From Spongilla lacustris (Eukaryota > Porifera > Demospongiae > Spongillida > Spongillidae): a stretch of DNA of 64,000 bases. A program made the translations under genes and the position numbers. Positions 1-10,634 of this stretch are shown here, one piece after another. The notes under the pieces were generated by a model. That model worked only from the letters and a program-made list of their open reading frames with translations. It had not been told where the DNA came from and did not search any database. The DNA is taken from contig OX442434.1 in assembly GCA_949361645.1 (NCBI GenBank), positions 4,776,788 through 4,840,787 of the forward strand, given 5' to 3'. How positions within the stretch are numbered: position 1 is the first letter of the stretch; the number at the start of each line of letters is the position of its first letter.

Positions 1-584
1 CCATTTTAATACTATGGAAACTGGCTATCACTTGTTATCATATCACAATCTACCACAATCGAGCCGTGCTGTGCTGGGTAGCACGTTTGTTGCAACCATA
101 GATAGTAGAGTAGGGGATTCTCACGGGCAACCTGAGTCAAACCACAGAGACCATGTACATTGTAAACATGGTTGTATGCGGCTGGTACAATTAGATCATT
201 TACGGTATTGGTATAGAATTATGAAGTGATGCGTCATTATAACCGCCCAATGCTTAAAACCGGACTGTGACTTAGCAGAACCAACAAATCAACAAACTCG
301 AGCACTGTACTTAGTTTCTTGAGATGCCCACTGTATGCATAATTGCCATTGCATATCAATAGCCGTTTTAGTAAGGTCACAAACTCGACGATGTGGATGC
401 TATAGTGGTGACAGAGCCACCGAAAGGAGTCCGCAATGGGCCAGTTGCACGTAAGCGATGGAATGTTGATTAAACATTTGATTTAACGTGACGTCACATC
501 CGGACTGCTGGCATATGGACCTACGCTTATAACTAAGTTGTCAGTCCAAGGAACGGTAACGCGATCACAACTTTCTGAAAGGGA

Positions 585-885
585 AATGGCTGCTGGAACT
601 TCTGATCCGCATGTGGTGCTTACTGCAGCCGACATTCCAGGCGCAGATCTCTCAACACCTTTTGATAGACATACTGTACCTGCTTTATGTTAAACTGTAA
701 GATGGTGGCTGTTGTGCAAGGGAATATGTGCACCAGGTCCTGGAATAAGAAGAATCTGTTCCCAATATAGAATGAATGAAGCTGTAGTTGGTAATATGAC
801 TGTTGTGGAAGTGGATGGCTCCTACTAATACAAAAAGTACAAGACGCTCATGAAATGCTAGATCATTAGTCATTAGATTTAGCCT
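585..885 (+). pseudogene. Degraded SAP-motif N-terminus of a transposon-type gene
   Basis: Reading from the ATG at 585 gives a short peptide containing DIPGADLSTPFDRHTVPAL, then an in-frame TAA, then VRWWLLCKGI. A +1 shift gives RSWNKKNLF, and VVEVDGSY follows. This order (LxxPFxxHTVxxLRWWLLCRGI, then SWKKxxL, then VxxVDGSY) resembles the SAP-like N-terminal part of multicopy SWIM/YqaJ-type genes in cnidarian and sponge genomes. I recognise it by pattern only. At least two stops and a frameshift make it non-functional. No downstream SWIM or nuclease part was recognised. The first 580 bases show nothing I can name. Confidence 0.45.
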
Positions 886-1275
886 TAGCTTCACTGACCA
901 ACGCCATAAACAGTTGATTTTCTGGACCTAGTTTTCCGTACATGATTGCCTCGAGTATTTTAGATTGCTAACAACTGGACCAAGAAAGTCGAAGAAGGCC
1001 AAAATATGTGGTACATTATGAAGCCAGTATAGAATCTAACTAGGCGATCATCATGTTTGATGTGCTCAATCTTGAAGTGAATCTCTGTAGGCTTTCTGTA
1101 CGTAGCTGATGTCGGAGAACAACTAGTGAGCGACTATCAAGTGCATGAGTTGCCCAACAGTGTTGATGATGCCTCAAACTGAAAGTCTAGCTCATTACCT
1201 ACCGATGGGTTTCAATCTTGCTCCCTTCAAGCAGAACCATTATTTAATGCTGTGCTGCTAGCCCGTATAGAATAT

Positions 1276-1687
1276 CTAGAAGCTGAAAATACTTAAAGAA
1301 ACGAATGTCCATGTATGTTGTTTAGAGGTGGATGTTGTCACAGACTTGCTGCTTGATGGTGGCGATGATCCTGACGTTGAAGTTAGAGAACCTGTACTGT
1401 TCAGTTCAATTAGCTGCTTATTGCCCTCTCGGTTTTTTGCTCTCTTGGCTCGAGGCCCTGGTTTGATTGGCAAGGATAGCCTATTACTTAGGCTATTTTC
1501 GGGGTTGTTCTTCGCGTCACTATTTGGAAAATGTCTTGAGCAAACACGATGGTGAGGCTTTATATCCTTTTTCCTGTAAGTTAAACATGCTAAGCGAGAT
1601 AGCTCGCCTTTCTAGGTTAGTAGGAACTCTATGAAAGGAGGCATTGGGATCACTTGACTTGCTGTTGTCACACACTTGGCACTTCAT
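1276..1687 (-). pseudogene. Frameshifted THAP zinc-finger domain
   Basis: On the minus strand an ATG at 1687 opens MKCQVCDNSKSSDPNASFHR, then VPTNLERR. After a one-base shift near 1570 the reading continues PHHRVCSRHFPNSDAKNNP, then a basic and Ser-rich tail to about 1276. The C-x2-C, FHRVP and VCSRHF elements are the landmarks of the THAP (C2CH) DNA-binding domain found in P-element transposases and host THAP proteins. The frameshift breaks it unless a very short intron is present. It is likely a transposon remnant, because hAT and P-like fragments lie within 5 kb. A domesticated THAP gene with a mis-sequenced base is the alternative. Confidence 0.6.
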
Positions 1688-1958
1688 AGCAGCTGTTTAT
1701 TCCGTAAGGTTTCCCAGGGATGACATTATACAGGCAGAGCTCCATTCAAACACTGTACAAAAGTAGCAGTCTGGATATGACGTAAAACTAATCAAGGATG
1801 ATTAAATTCTTTGTACCTCACGCGTAACTGGTCCATTTGGGGCAGCTCATTAATATTCATGATTATTTTTGTTACTTATCGATATTAAAAGTTAGTAACT
1901 TCCATGCAATAATCTCTACAAATCAGTTTCCTTAAATTCAGACCCAAATACTTGTCTC

Positions 1959-2264
1959 CTACATGTATGTTCGTTGTCTGCAATGAATTCGTTCGATATG
2001 AAGGATTTTCTCTAAAGAAAATGTGGAATGTAAATAATTATTCTTGTAAGCGATGACACATGAAAAGCAGAAAGCTTGACCACGATTAACATCATAATGT
2101 ATCCATGGCCACCTTTGGAACCACTGAGCTTGGAATGAGTGCTTCATGACTGATGATTTCCCAAATTCACGCTGGGGAAAGCTAAGGTTCAGAAGCTGGT
2201 GTACCTTGTCACAAATTAGATATTTGATACACGCTAGCATAGTTTTAAAACTTCTCGCCATCAC
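1959..2264 (-). pseudogene. TTF-type zinc-finger fragment (hAT/ZMYM-like)
   Basis: A 101-codon open stretch on the minus strand contains FQAQWFQRWPWIHYDVNRGQ, then AFCFSCVIAY. This is the pattern of the TTF-type zinc finger (WFxxxPWLxYD...AFCFxC) found in front of hAT transposases of the ZMYM1/DUF4371 class. It follows directly after another TTF fragment of a different subfamily on the same strand. Two consecutive N-termini without catalytic parts suggest nested or rearranged transposon remnants. No start, intron structure or downstream domain could be assigned. Confidence 0.5.
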
Positions 2265-3103
2265 TGTTTTTCAGATTGAATCATTACTTCAGTGCAAGCA
2301 TCAATCCCTGTACCAAAAGTAATTCTTCGCTCCGCTTCTTTCCACATTGTAAACAATTTACGATGACTAGGACTGTTCTCATGTAAGACTAATCTTTCTG
2401 GCTTCTTCCATTTGCTGAACCCTTTACCTAATTCAAAAGCCGATCTGCAATTAACCGATGACGATGTAAACAATGAACAACAAAAGCAATATGCAGTTTT
2501 ATTTAGTGGTGAATATAACAACCAAGAGCGGTTTACAATACTTCCATTGACAAGGTGACGCTGAAACCAAGTGCATGTCATCGAACGTTCGCCAGTTGAC
2601 GTGGAAACAGGACCACAGGCGTTCTGAAACTGAATTGACCCTGTTTTTATCATTTCATCACGTAGGGACTGTGGTATGACTGAAAGATGTGAAACTGGAT
2701 CGAATGTCAAATGGCCAACATCATGAGAACTTATAATGTCTGGGCTTAGAGGTGTGTTGCCAGATCTGCACTCCACAGAGGTGACATTGCCTGAGAAGGG
2801 ACTTATAGTTGCATCGTTCAATCTGCTGGTGGAGTTATCTTCATCAAATGTTACACTTGAGTCATGATTGTCGTCGTTCAATTCTATTTCATTTGTGTCA
2901 GTGGATGTTTCAGACCTGAGTTTATCATCCTGAACATTCAGAACACCATCTGATTCAGCAGAAAAAGGCAGCTGCCTGACAAAGCCCTTCATCATTTTTC
3001 TGCATTTAGCTGCTTCACTCTCTAGTACCTTCCTTCTTTTGTGACTCTGAGCTCCGCTACGTTTCATTCTCCGAGCCGGACCTTCCCTAAGCGCTACTGT
3101 CAC
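2261..3103 (-). CDS. N-terminal part of a hAT/ZMYM1-like transposase (TTF zinc finger)
   Basis: This is a 280-codon open reading frame. The N-terminus is basic (about residues 10-35, KRRK-rich), followed by a polar, probably disordered stretch. Around residues 180-260 comes a TTF-type zinc finger: TCTWFQRHLVNGSIVNRSWL, then AYCFCCSLF and ENSPSHRKLF. This module precedes the DUF4371/RNase H-like core in ZMYM1-like hAT transposases. The catalytic core is not found downstream on this strand. A hAT core exists at 3.4-4.1 kb, but it lies upstream, so it cannot belong to this frame in normal order. The ORF is intact, so either a truncated transposon or the first exon of a rearranged gene is possible. 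Confidence 0.55.
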   Translation of the reverse strand: MTVALREGPARRMKRSGAQSHKRRKVLESEAAKCRKMMKGFVRQLPFSAESDGVLNVQDDKLRSETSTDTNEIELNDDNHDSSVTFDEDNSTSRLNDATISPFSGNVTSVECRSGNTPLSPDIISSHDVGHLTFDPVSHLSVIPQSLRDEMIKTGSIQFQNACGPVSTSTGERSMTCTWFQRHLVNGSIVNRSWLLYSPLNKTAYCFCCSLFTSSSVNCRSAFELGKGFSKWKKPERLVLHENSPSHRKLFTMWKEAERRITFGTGIDACTEVMIQSEKQ

Positions 3104-3377
3104 TGCAAATGTGAGACTAGACTGTGAGTCTGTGATAACCTACATGTATCTGGCAATACGGGATTGATTACTGCTGACTGCGGTAAAAGGGTGTATTCAA
3201 AAGAATATGGAGGTGTCGATTGTATACCATATCTTCTATGTCCAGCCAGTCCAGGAATTTAAAAGTTTGCATGCAGATGTTTGTAAAGGCAAGTCTGTCA
3301 AGACCCTAGGTGCATGCCTGTTCGCGATTTTGCGTTGGCGAACTGAATAATTAATTATCCTGCCCCCCCCCCCCTCG

Positions 3378-4080
3378 CTACGCCACTGTGGCTTCATACA
3401 GATACATGTAGTTGAATGTTCCCATTTGGGCTGACACTCCATGATACCCAGCTTTGGCTTCAGTATCATGAGTCACATCAATTGCCTCCTCCCAAGTACT
3501 CTGCAATTCATCATAGTTGCTAATTATGCTGGCAAGTGAATCAGCCCTTACAGTCCACCTATTAGGACACAGTACTCTGATACCAACACTGCTTGCATCT
3601 GTTATGTCCTTCTTTATGTTTCTGAAAATTCTTCCCTGCATGGTGAAAATTGTATAAGCTTTATGATTTCATGTGTCATCTCTAAAGTATGTTTCATTAT
3701 CTTTGACTGCTTCAATGTGTCACCAGTGGCAAGATTTAGAGCATGGCCATAGCAAGGTGTATACATGTATATTGCCCTTGGCTCAGGATCACTTATTTGC
3801 TTGGCAACGCCTGACTCATTGCACTCTCACCATCATAGCATTGACCACTGAGTTTTGCTATTGGAAGGTTCATTCTTGTCATTACATCCTTGATTACAGC
3901 TACTATAGTTGCTGCTTCAATTCTGTCTACTGCATACAAGCCTAAAAGTTCTTCGTAAACCTGCAATCCATCAGTTACATGTCGTAAGACCAGAGTTACC
4001 TGTTCCCTGTTGGAAGCATCAGTAGTTTCATCTATCATTATGGTCAGAAATGGAGAGCTTAAGAGGTCAGCAGCAATTTC
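3378..4080 (-). pseudogene. hAT transposase core fragment (DUF4371 type)
   Basis: Minus-strand pieces read in order: MIDETTDASNREQVTLVLRH (from 4038), SGQCYDGESAMS, a frameshifted CYGHALNLATGDT (about 3740), then VLCPNRWTVRADSLASIISN and YDELQSTWEEA (to about 3480). The DETTD acidic motif, Q-x-YDGxxxMS, CHxHALNL and RWxxRxxxL are the conserved blocks of the DUF4371/hAT RNase H-like fold of ZMYM1-like transposases. The frame changes at least twice and stops interrupt it, so the copy is dead. A poly-C run lies just beyond its 3' end at about 3362. Confidence 0.7.
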
Positions 4081-4099
4081 CCCTTACATGTGTAATCTT

Positions 4100-5080
4100 G
4101 GTTATTCGTTTTGTATATCAGGACTTGTGTAGAAACTTATTTTTTTTGTAACCACTTTTTCAGAGTAGGATTATCCTCCGCTTTCATTTTCACAATTTGT
4201 TTAAAAATTAGAATCAGTTCCATCTTCATCTCCTCTAAATGCTAATCCCTCCCTGCCCATAAATCTCACACATAGTATTATCTGGAACAAACAGTGCTGA
4301 TTGTTCAGTTTTCAGCAGCATGTTGTTTTTGAAAGGAGCTCCCCTATATCTGGTGTAGTAGAAGGAGAGTCACCTCACCATGACAATTTTTTTATGGAAT
4401 ACATGTATGCTTGACTCATGATTCTTGAATGGCACAGTTGTAGCATCTTTCCAGTTTGAAAAGCCACTAATCATGTAATATCCTGGACCTGGGGGCTGGG
4501 TATTCAAGGATCGCACGCGAGAAGGTCATAGCCAATAGGACAACAAACTCCGATCACACACATGCAACATGACAATATACACGACTTTGAGAATCTTTGA
4601 GGGCCGCCTGTGGCTGGCCTGCGCCCCGGCCAGCCCAGGCCGCTCATCACAATAGGTCTGGCTGGTACAGTCAACGTATTATGTCAGCTGCATATACACA
4701 TGTACTACAAGTCACCTGCAAACAAAAACATAATATTTTGATAATTATATTGTAATGATATTAATTTACTTGTATGTCTACAATTCAACCAATCAATGTG
4801 CTGCATTGCTAAAGTCACTTACAAATACAGGTTGAGGGTTTTTCACAGCAATTCGCTTCAACTTCAAGGCCTCCATGCAGGTATGGCATAACACTACATG
4901 TACGTCTTTCACCTCAACATAATGAAGGAACGACCACTTTACAAACCATTTTGGCTGAAGGCATCTATATTCTACATGTACCTTCTTTACACCAAATGAA
5001 CGCTTGGAAATTTGAAGTTTGATGGGTGATGAGGTGCAGTAGTGATGTGAGAATCAGAACCCATAGAGATGGATCCAACA
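4100..5080. other. No recognisable gene
   Basis: AT-rich sequence with scattered TACATGTA palindromes and a GC-rich patch near 4600-4660. No ORF here has a recognisable motif. It is probably decayed transposon sequence between the hAT and P-like remnants. Confidence 0.4.
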
Positions 5081-5479
5081 TTACTTATCGGACTTGCCAT
5101 TGCATGCAATTTTGTGCCGGGACGCACTGGCAGAAATATCAACTGGCTGAACAGTGCTGCAAACGTATGATGCACTAACAGCGGGGTACCGACAAATGTA
5201 TAATACAGGCACGGACCAGGTCACAGAACAATAACTGAACTTCACTTCAAAATTCACACGAGAGGCGAATAAAAATTCATATTTACACAACTCCTTATAC
5301 ATGTATACAATACATGTACATGCATGCATACATTGCATATGGCGCAATGCTCTCCAGCTCTCCTCATTGTCTCCAAATGACAAAGAGCATACAACAAAGG
5401 GTGCAACCCATGTACATGTACACAGAAGATGGTCCCCTGCTGCTCAGAGGATGGTCCCCAGTATGGTTCCATCACACAT

Positions 5480-6220
5480 CACACCAGCATTAACATGATA
5501 CTGCTTGACAGGGCAATGTCATAAACCTCCTTTAGATGGTCCCATAATATGTACTTCGCATTGCAGTAAGTCATATGCATACATAATACAACAATGTATG
5601 TTATGATTACAATGTAGCTTACCCCAAGAGTTCTGTTCCCCCAGCAATTTCGGGTAGTTTTGATTAAATGAGGAGGGTCAGAAATAAAGTACAGAGGCCT
5701 CTTCTCCTCAGCATATGGGTTTTGTATTATGTACAAATGTTCAGTTGAATGTTGTGCAGCTTTACAAAGCTTCTGTTCACAGTAGCACCATCCATTGTAA
5801 CACCAAGTACCTATGTATTATTGCTTTATTAACATGCTGTGAGGTTAAACTTCGTACCTTCAAGCCACATTTCTCTATACAGCTCACTGCTTCCCAAAGT
5901 ACATGTACATGTATGCATAACAGAACTGCAGCTTAGTAAACAGTCTATGAACCATGAATACGAGCTTAGTCTTGGCGATGGTGGAAGAATCAGTGGAAGA
6001 ATCTAATTCTTTGCTGCTCTAAATATAGAACTGCAAAAGGTGGTTATTAGCACTCCTTAGATTATATATAGAAACCAATCATTTTCCCCGTGTGTTTCTT
6101 GTAAACAATGTCCTCTCGAATGTACATTTCATCCATGAGTAGGACAACAAGCTTCTCTCTCTTAGGGCAAGTCTCCACATGGACAGCTTCCATCAGCATC
6201 CTACATGTACATGTATCTAC
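5480..6220 (-). pseudogene. P-element/THAP9-like transposase core fragment
   Basis: On the minus strand the segment at about 6210-6070 reads VVLLMDEMYIREDIVYKKHT, then GKMIGFYI and a stop. The segment at about 5736-5630 reads RPLYFISDPPHLIKTTRNCW, and after an interruption AKYILWDHLKEVYD (about 5560-5515). The DEMxI..DxVYxKHTGxxIGF and FxSDxPHLIKTxRNC..ILWxH blocks are the RNase H-like catalytic core of P-element/THAP9 transposases. The stop after IGFYI could be an exon border. Minus-strand ORFs at 6559-7068 may be its upstream part, but I do not recognise them. Either an intron-containing or a decayed element. Confidence 0.6.
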
Positions 6221-7156
6221 ACATATACTTCCACTGAAAATTCACCCAAGTGTTTGAAATAGTGGGTATAATCTCTCAATGTATGTTGTGATGGTAGCAC
6301 AATACACCCAGAGTTCCTCAGTGCTTCACATGTGCCACTATGATCTGCAGGTATACATGTATGCCAAGTATATCTTTAATTTTTATTTTATTTTTTCTGT
6401 GTCTCAAATACTAACACCAACAAATCATAAGAGGGTGCCAGTGTGTACCACGTTTCTTTTTAGCTGCTTCGACTTGTTGCATCCAACATATGCGCTGAAA
6501 GGAGCTTCCAGGTAGGGTAGTAAGACATTGTGGAGATTCTGTGGTGTCTTTTATGTAACTAATTAACCTCATCATCCAGACAAACCAGCTCAGATTCTAC
6601 TGCTTTCTCAATCTTTTCATACTTGGCAAGAATACGATTGCGATGCTTCAGTTTGTGTGGTGTATGCACTAATTCAGGAACAGGCTGATACCTAAAAACA
6701 TTTGTGCATGTACCTGTATAATATATTTGTACATGAAACAAATACTATACTTTTTTTATGTTCTGTGAAGACTGTGGTTTTGTTCTGGGCATTTGAACCA
6801 GCAATTTCAAACGATAGGCAGAACACCGAATTGTCCTGCTATCATTTGAAAGGACAACCTGGCACTGCTTATGGCAGATTGTGCACCTGCCAGGTGGATC
6901 AGATGTATCCAGAAATGCAACTGTGTTACCTAAAGCGGTGTATGTTCCATGAATTATATAAAAAGTACAACAATACATCCACTTACTGCCCAAGTTGTGG
7001 AGGGATGAGGAACACTTCTTCTGTTGTTCTATCAAGCCAGTATCAGGATTTCCAACACAAACCTTCACTTCACTAAACTAAAGAATCTCAGCAAACAACA
7101 AACACCTTCTACAGCCTTGATTGGATGTGGCAAGTGAAACAATTAGATGCTGGTAA

Positions 7157-7752
7157 GGCCACTCCAATAAGATTCCTTGTTTCCCATTTCAATAGGACAT
7201 ACAAGGCATGTGGGCAGGCGGTTCATTATTCATTATAAATTGATACATGACAAACCACAACCTACACGTTATGCAACGTCTTTAATATTTAAAAAAGGTT
7301 GCCCTCACACAGTAAAAGGTGAAACGAAACTAAAGAAGCTCATTACGGAAGGATGCTCAACAGCTCACATGCCCACTCAATGCGAAGCACGGTCAACGTA
7401 ACGTCACGCACGTAAATGTACATATACCGTTTCTTCCAATCCCTTTATTCTATTATCTATGCTGGTTCCCATGCCACCTCCGCTTTAACTAAATCTATCC
7501 AGGACTCTATAGATGTGCTTGGAAGACGTGGTCGAATAGAATCTTCGACAAAATCGCGAAATTAAGGAGTGTTCTGCTTCAATATGCCAAGGAAGTAAAG
7601 TAGTTTTTCTAGCAACAGATACGTTCAAGATAGCCACTTTTTATGTCTCTGATAATATAATGAACACGTGATCTAATAATGAATGAAAACATGCGGTACC
7701 AAATAATGGTGCGGGCGGGAAATGGGAAACAAGGAATCTTATTGTAGTGGCC
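7157..7752. mobile_element. PIF/Harbinger-like non-autonomous element, 596 bp
   Basis: Terminal inverted repeats of about 30 bp or more: the left end begins GGCCACTCCAATAAGATTCC and the right end is its reverse complement with one mismatch. The flanks give a TAA direct repeat (7154-7156 and 7753-7755). A 3 bp TWA target duplication with GG-starting TIRs fits the PIF/Harbinger superfamily. No transposase ORF is inside, so it is a MITE or an internally deleted copy. The boundary of segmental-duplication block A (7659) falls inside it, and only its right end is present in the inverted copy A' at 38.82-38.91 kb. Confidence 0.7.
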
Positions 7753-7841
7753 TAACAGGATACAACTTTTTCTGTGCTACTGTGGCTGTCCATTGCAGTG
7801 TTGCATTAATAGTAAGCTACACCTCTGTAGTTGGTTGCTGA

Positions 7842-8252
7842 TCATTGGCTGATTCTCAGAATCAGAGGTACATGTACATGTATATGAGAGGTAATAACCC
7901 ATGGGAGTGACACTGAAAGCATGAACACGCGGGATGTAAGTACATGTATCTCAAGAGATCTGACAGAACCATTTACATATGCAGATAGGGGCAGCGACAC
8001 AGTTAAATATGAATCATCATCAGATGGTTTTGGATAGTCCGGGGCGCACAGAGAAAGATTACGTTCAGGGCAAGCCTGAATGTGCAACAAATTCAAAGGA
8101 ATGGACACCACGAGATTCGAAGACTTTCGTTTCTTTCTTTCAGCATTCTTCGTTGCACATCCAAGTTTATGTCTTCCACCCATATCATTCTTCACAAATT
8201 CATAACTCAGCCTAAAAGCATGAGTTGAAGAAAAAAATCCACATAGCAACAC
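7842..8252 (-). CDS. Unrecognised 136-codon ORF, conserved in A'
   Basis: An open frame on the minus strand is also open in the inverted copy at 38320-38754. The two proteins are nearly identical over the first 90 or so residues and then differ by small indels. The part from about residue 14 to 90 (RLSYEFVKNDMGGRHKLGCA, then a basic Lys/Arg stretch, then a Pro/Ser-rich part) looks more protein-like than the flanks. I recognise no domain. It could be an exon or a transposon piece. The copy comparison proves only duplication, not function. Confidence 0.25.
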   Translation of the reverse strand: MLLCGFFSSTHAFRLSYEFVKNDMGGRHKLGCATKNAERKKRKSSNLVVSIPLNLLHIQACPERNLSLCAPDYPKPSDDDSYLTVSLPLSAYVNGSVRSLEIHVLTSRVFMLSVSLPWVITSHIHVHVPLILRISQ

Positions 8253-8558
8253 TTTTCAACTTTAGTACTACTCATAAAAAGTAAAAATAAAGCCTACAGT
8301 ATGAGTACAACGATGAAACTTACCCACAAAGGCATGGAGTACATGTATGTATCTTACCCACAAAGGCATGGTGGAAAAACCATCCTGGGATTGAGTATCC
8401 AGGGTGGGAATAGATGTGGTTCTACCCTGGTTCTGTCGAACAAAAACCATGTTGAGGTATGTATCTTAATTCATGAAACTACCACTTGCTCACTAGTTTA
8501 AACCCGAATAATCGGCTCATTTCACGATGAGAACTTGGCCAAGGAATTGATATATGTA

Positions 8559-10015
8559 CAGTGGAAACCATCACACTTGCTCCTATAATTTTTTTGTTCT
8601 GTTATTTTGTTCACTTGAATATATTTCAATAACAATGAGCTCAAATGGAAATCTGACAAGGCAGTATAGTGTACAACTATTTTTCAATATATACCGAAAG
8701 TTAAAAAGCATCACGTGACTATTTACTTTAGTTATTAACACTTGTTGTGACCCAAGTACAAATAGAATTGTAAGCATAATTCCTCCTCCTGTAGGCAATA
8801 GATCTTAACCATACTTGCAATATATCTAAAGAACAAGCATTAGCAACCTTTGGCCGCGTCGGTTTTTAAGTCCGGTAAATAGTTACGGTATTATCGAGCT
8901 AGATATGCGTTTTTAGCTCGTAAAAGCTTAGCGATGCAATTTCGTAGTACGCTCTCACTGGACTGCTATATTTCGTTTCCGAGTCGTCACACAATAGATC
9001 TATCGCGAAATCGTATTTGGGAGGCAATAGATCCTCCTTTGCCGTTAAAAAAGTGCCATCAGAGCTGAGTACCTGAAAACATCCGCCATATTGCGATGAA
9101 TTGCATTTGAAACGTCATTATTGCGTCATCTTGTATCATGAATATATTTATAATGTGACGATACGAAATCAGAAGCATCAAATTGGGCAGGTTACAAGAA
9201 ATGTCAAAGAGCAAGAGGCAACTTTAAAGCTGGAAGCGAAGCGGACCCAATTAACTATTTTGAGCTGCCATCAAGGATTGGAAGCTTTGGGTGATAGAAC
9301 GCTACCCTTGCGAATGTCTTGATGGCCCATAAAGCTTCCCGATCTGATGCTAATGATTTACTAGACGTTCGCCGTGAGTGGCTGCAAGACACAGCATCGT
9401 TAGGTTAAGAACCGTTTTACATTATAAATATTCATGATACAAAATGACGCAATAATGACGTTTCAAATGCAATTCATCGCGATATGGCGGATGTTTTCAG
9501 GTACTCAGCTCTGATGGCACTTTTTTAACGGCAAAGGAGGGTCTATTGCCTCCCAAGTACGATTTCGCGATAGATCTAACATGTGACGACTCGGAAACGA
9601 AATATAGCAGTCCAGTGAGAGCGTAGTACGAAATTGCATCGCTAAGCTTTTACGAGCTAAAAACGCATATCTAGCTCGATAATACCGTAACAATTTACCG
9701 GACTTAAAAACCGACGCGGCCAAAGGTTGCTAATGCTTGTTCTTTAGATATATTGCAAATATGGTTAAGATCTATTGTCTACAGGAGGAGGAATTATGCT
9801 TACAAATTTTTTTGTACTTGGGTCACAACAAGTGTTAATAACTAAAGTAAATAGTCACGTGATGCTTTTTAACTTTCAGTCTATATTGAAAAATAGTTGT
9901 ACACTATACCTGCGTTGTCAGATTTCCATTTGAGCTCATTGTTATTGAAATATATTCAAGTGAACAAAATAACAGTACAAAAAAATTATAGGAGCAAGTG
10001 TGATGGTTTCCACTG
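8559..10015. mobile_element. Foldback element with ~600 bp inverted arms, TA target site
   Basis: The left end starts CAGTGGAAACCATCACACTT at 8559, and the right end at 10015 is its reverse complement. The inverted arms run about 8559-9165 and 9412-10015 with only scattered mismatches, and the loop is about 240 bp. TA dinucleotides flank both ends (8557-8558, 10016-10017), as expected for a Tc1/mariner-type target site. No transposase ORF is present. The whole element plus about 180 bp on each side is missing from the inverted copy A'. The CAGTGGAA end is shared with the short 13508-13601 element. Confidence 0.85.
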
Positions 10016-10634
10016 TAGCTACCCCACAAAGAAGATTTGTTTTAAGTTTTGCATTAATTCCACAGAGAAGAAAAAAAAAACATTTGTCAAGACATGTATA
10101 TACATGTACATGTACATTTAATAACTGTTCTTTGGAGTATCAATTGATAGCTCCAACATCACATAGGCAGTTACAGTGTACTTGTGTACCTTTGCAAAGC
10201 TTTATAGATATTGACTCCAAGAAATCCGATCCACCCCTTGTGACACCTTTTGACGTGTGAATACCACTACCTCGGACGGTCCGCACGTTCTGAATGGATC
10301 ATGTTGCCCATTCGCTGCTCTGTTATCTATGTTGCAACTATGCTGGCCCGGCACGGCACACTATAGTTCTGACAGTATTACATGTCAATTTTAACTGAAC
10401 CGTACTGTGCTGGTATGGAAAAATTATGTCGTGTGAATGTAGTATTACCTGTACATGTACACAATGTACATGTTGTTTATATCTGTGTATCATGTTGAAA
10501 TGATGAACCTGGCAGTATTGTGCTTTGTCTTGACAAAAGCAGTCAAATCATAGCATCAATTATACCCATTCTATTACTTCCTACTGTTTCCCAAAGCAAT
10601 ACATATGTGATGTGCCTGCACTCATTTTTTTCAG

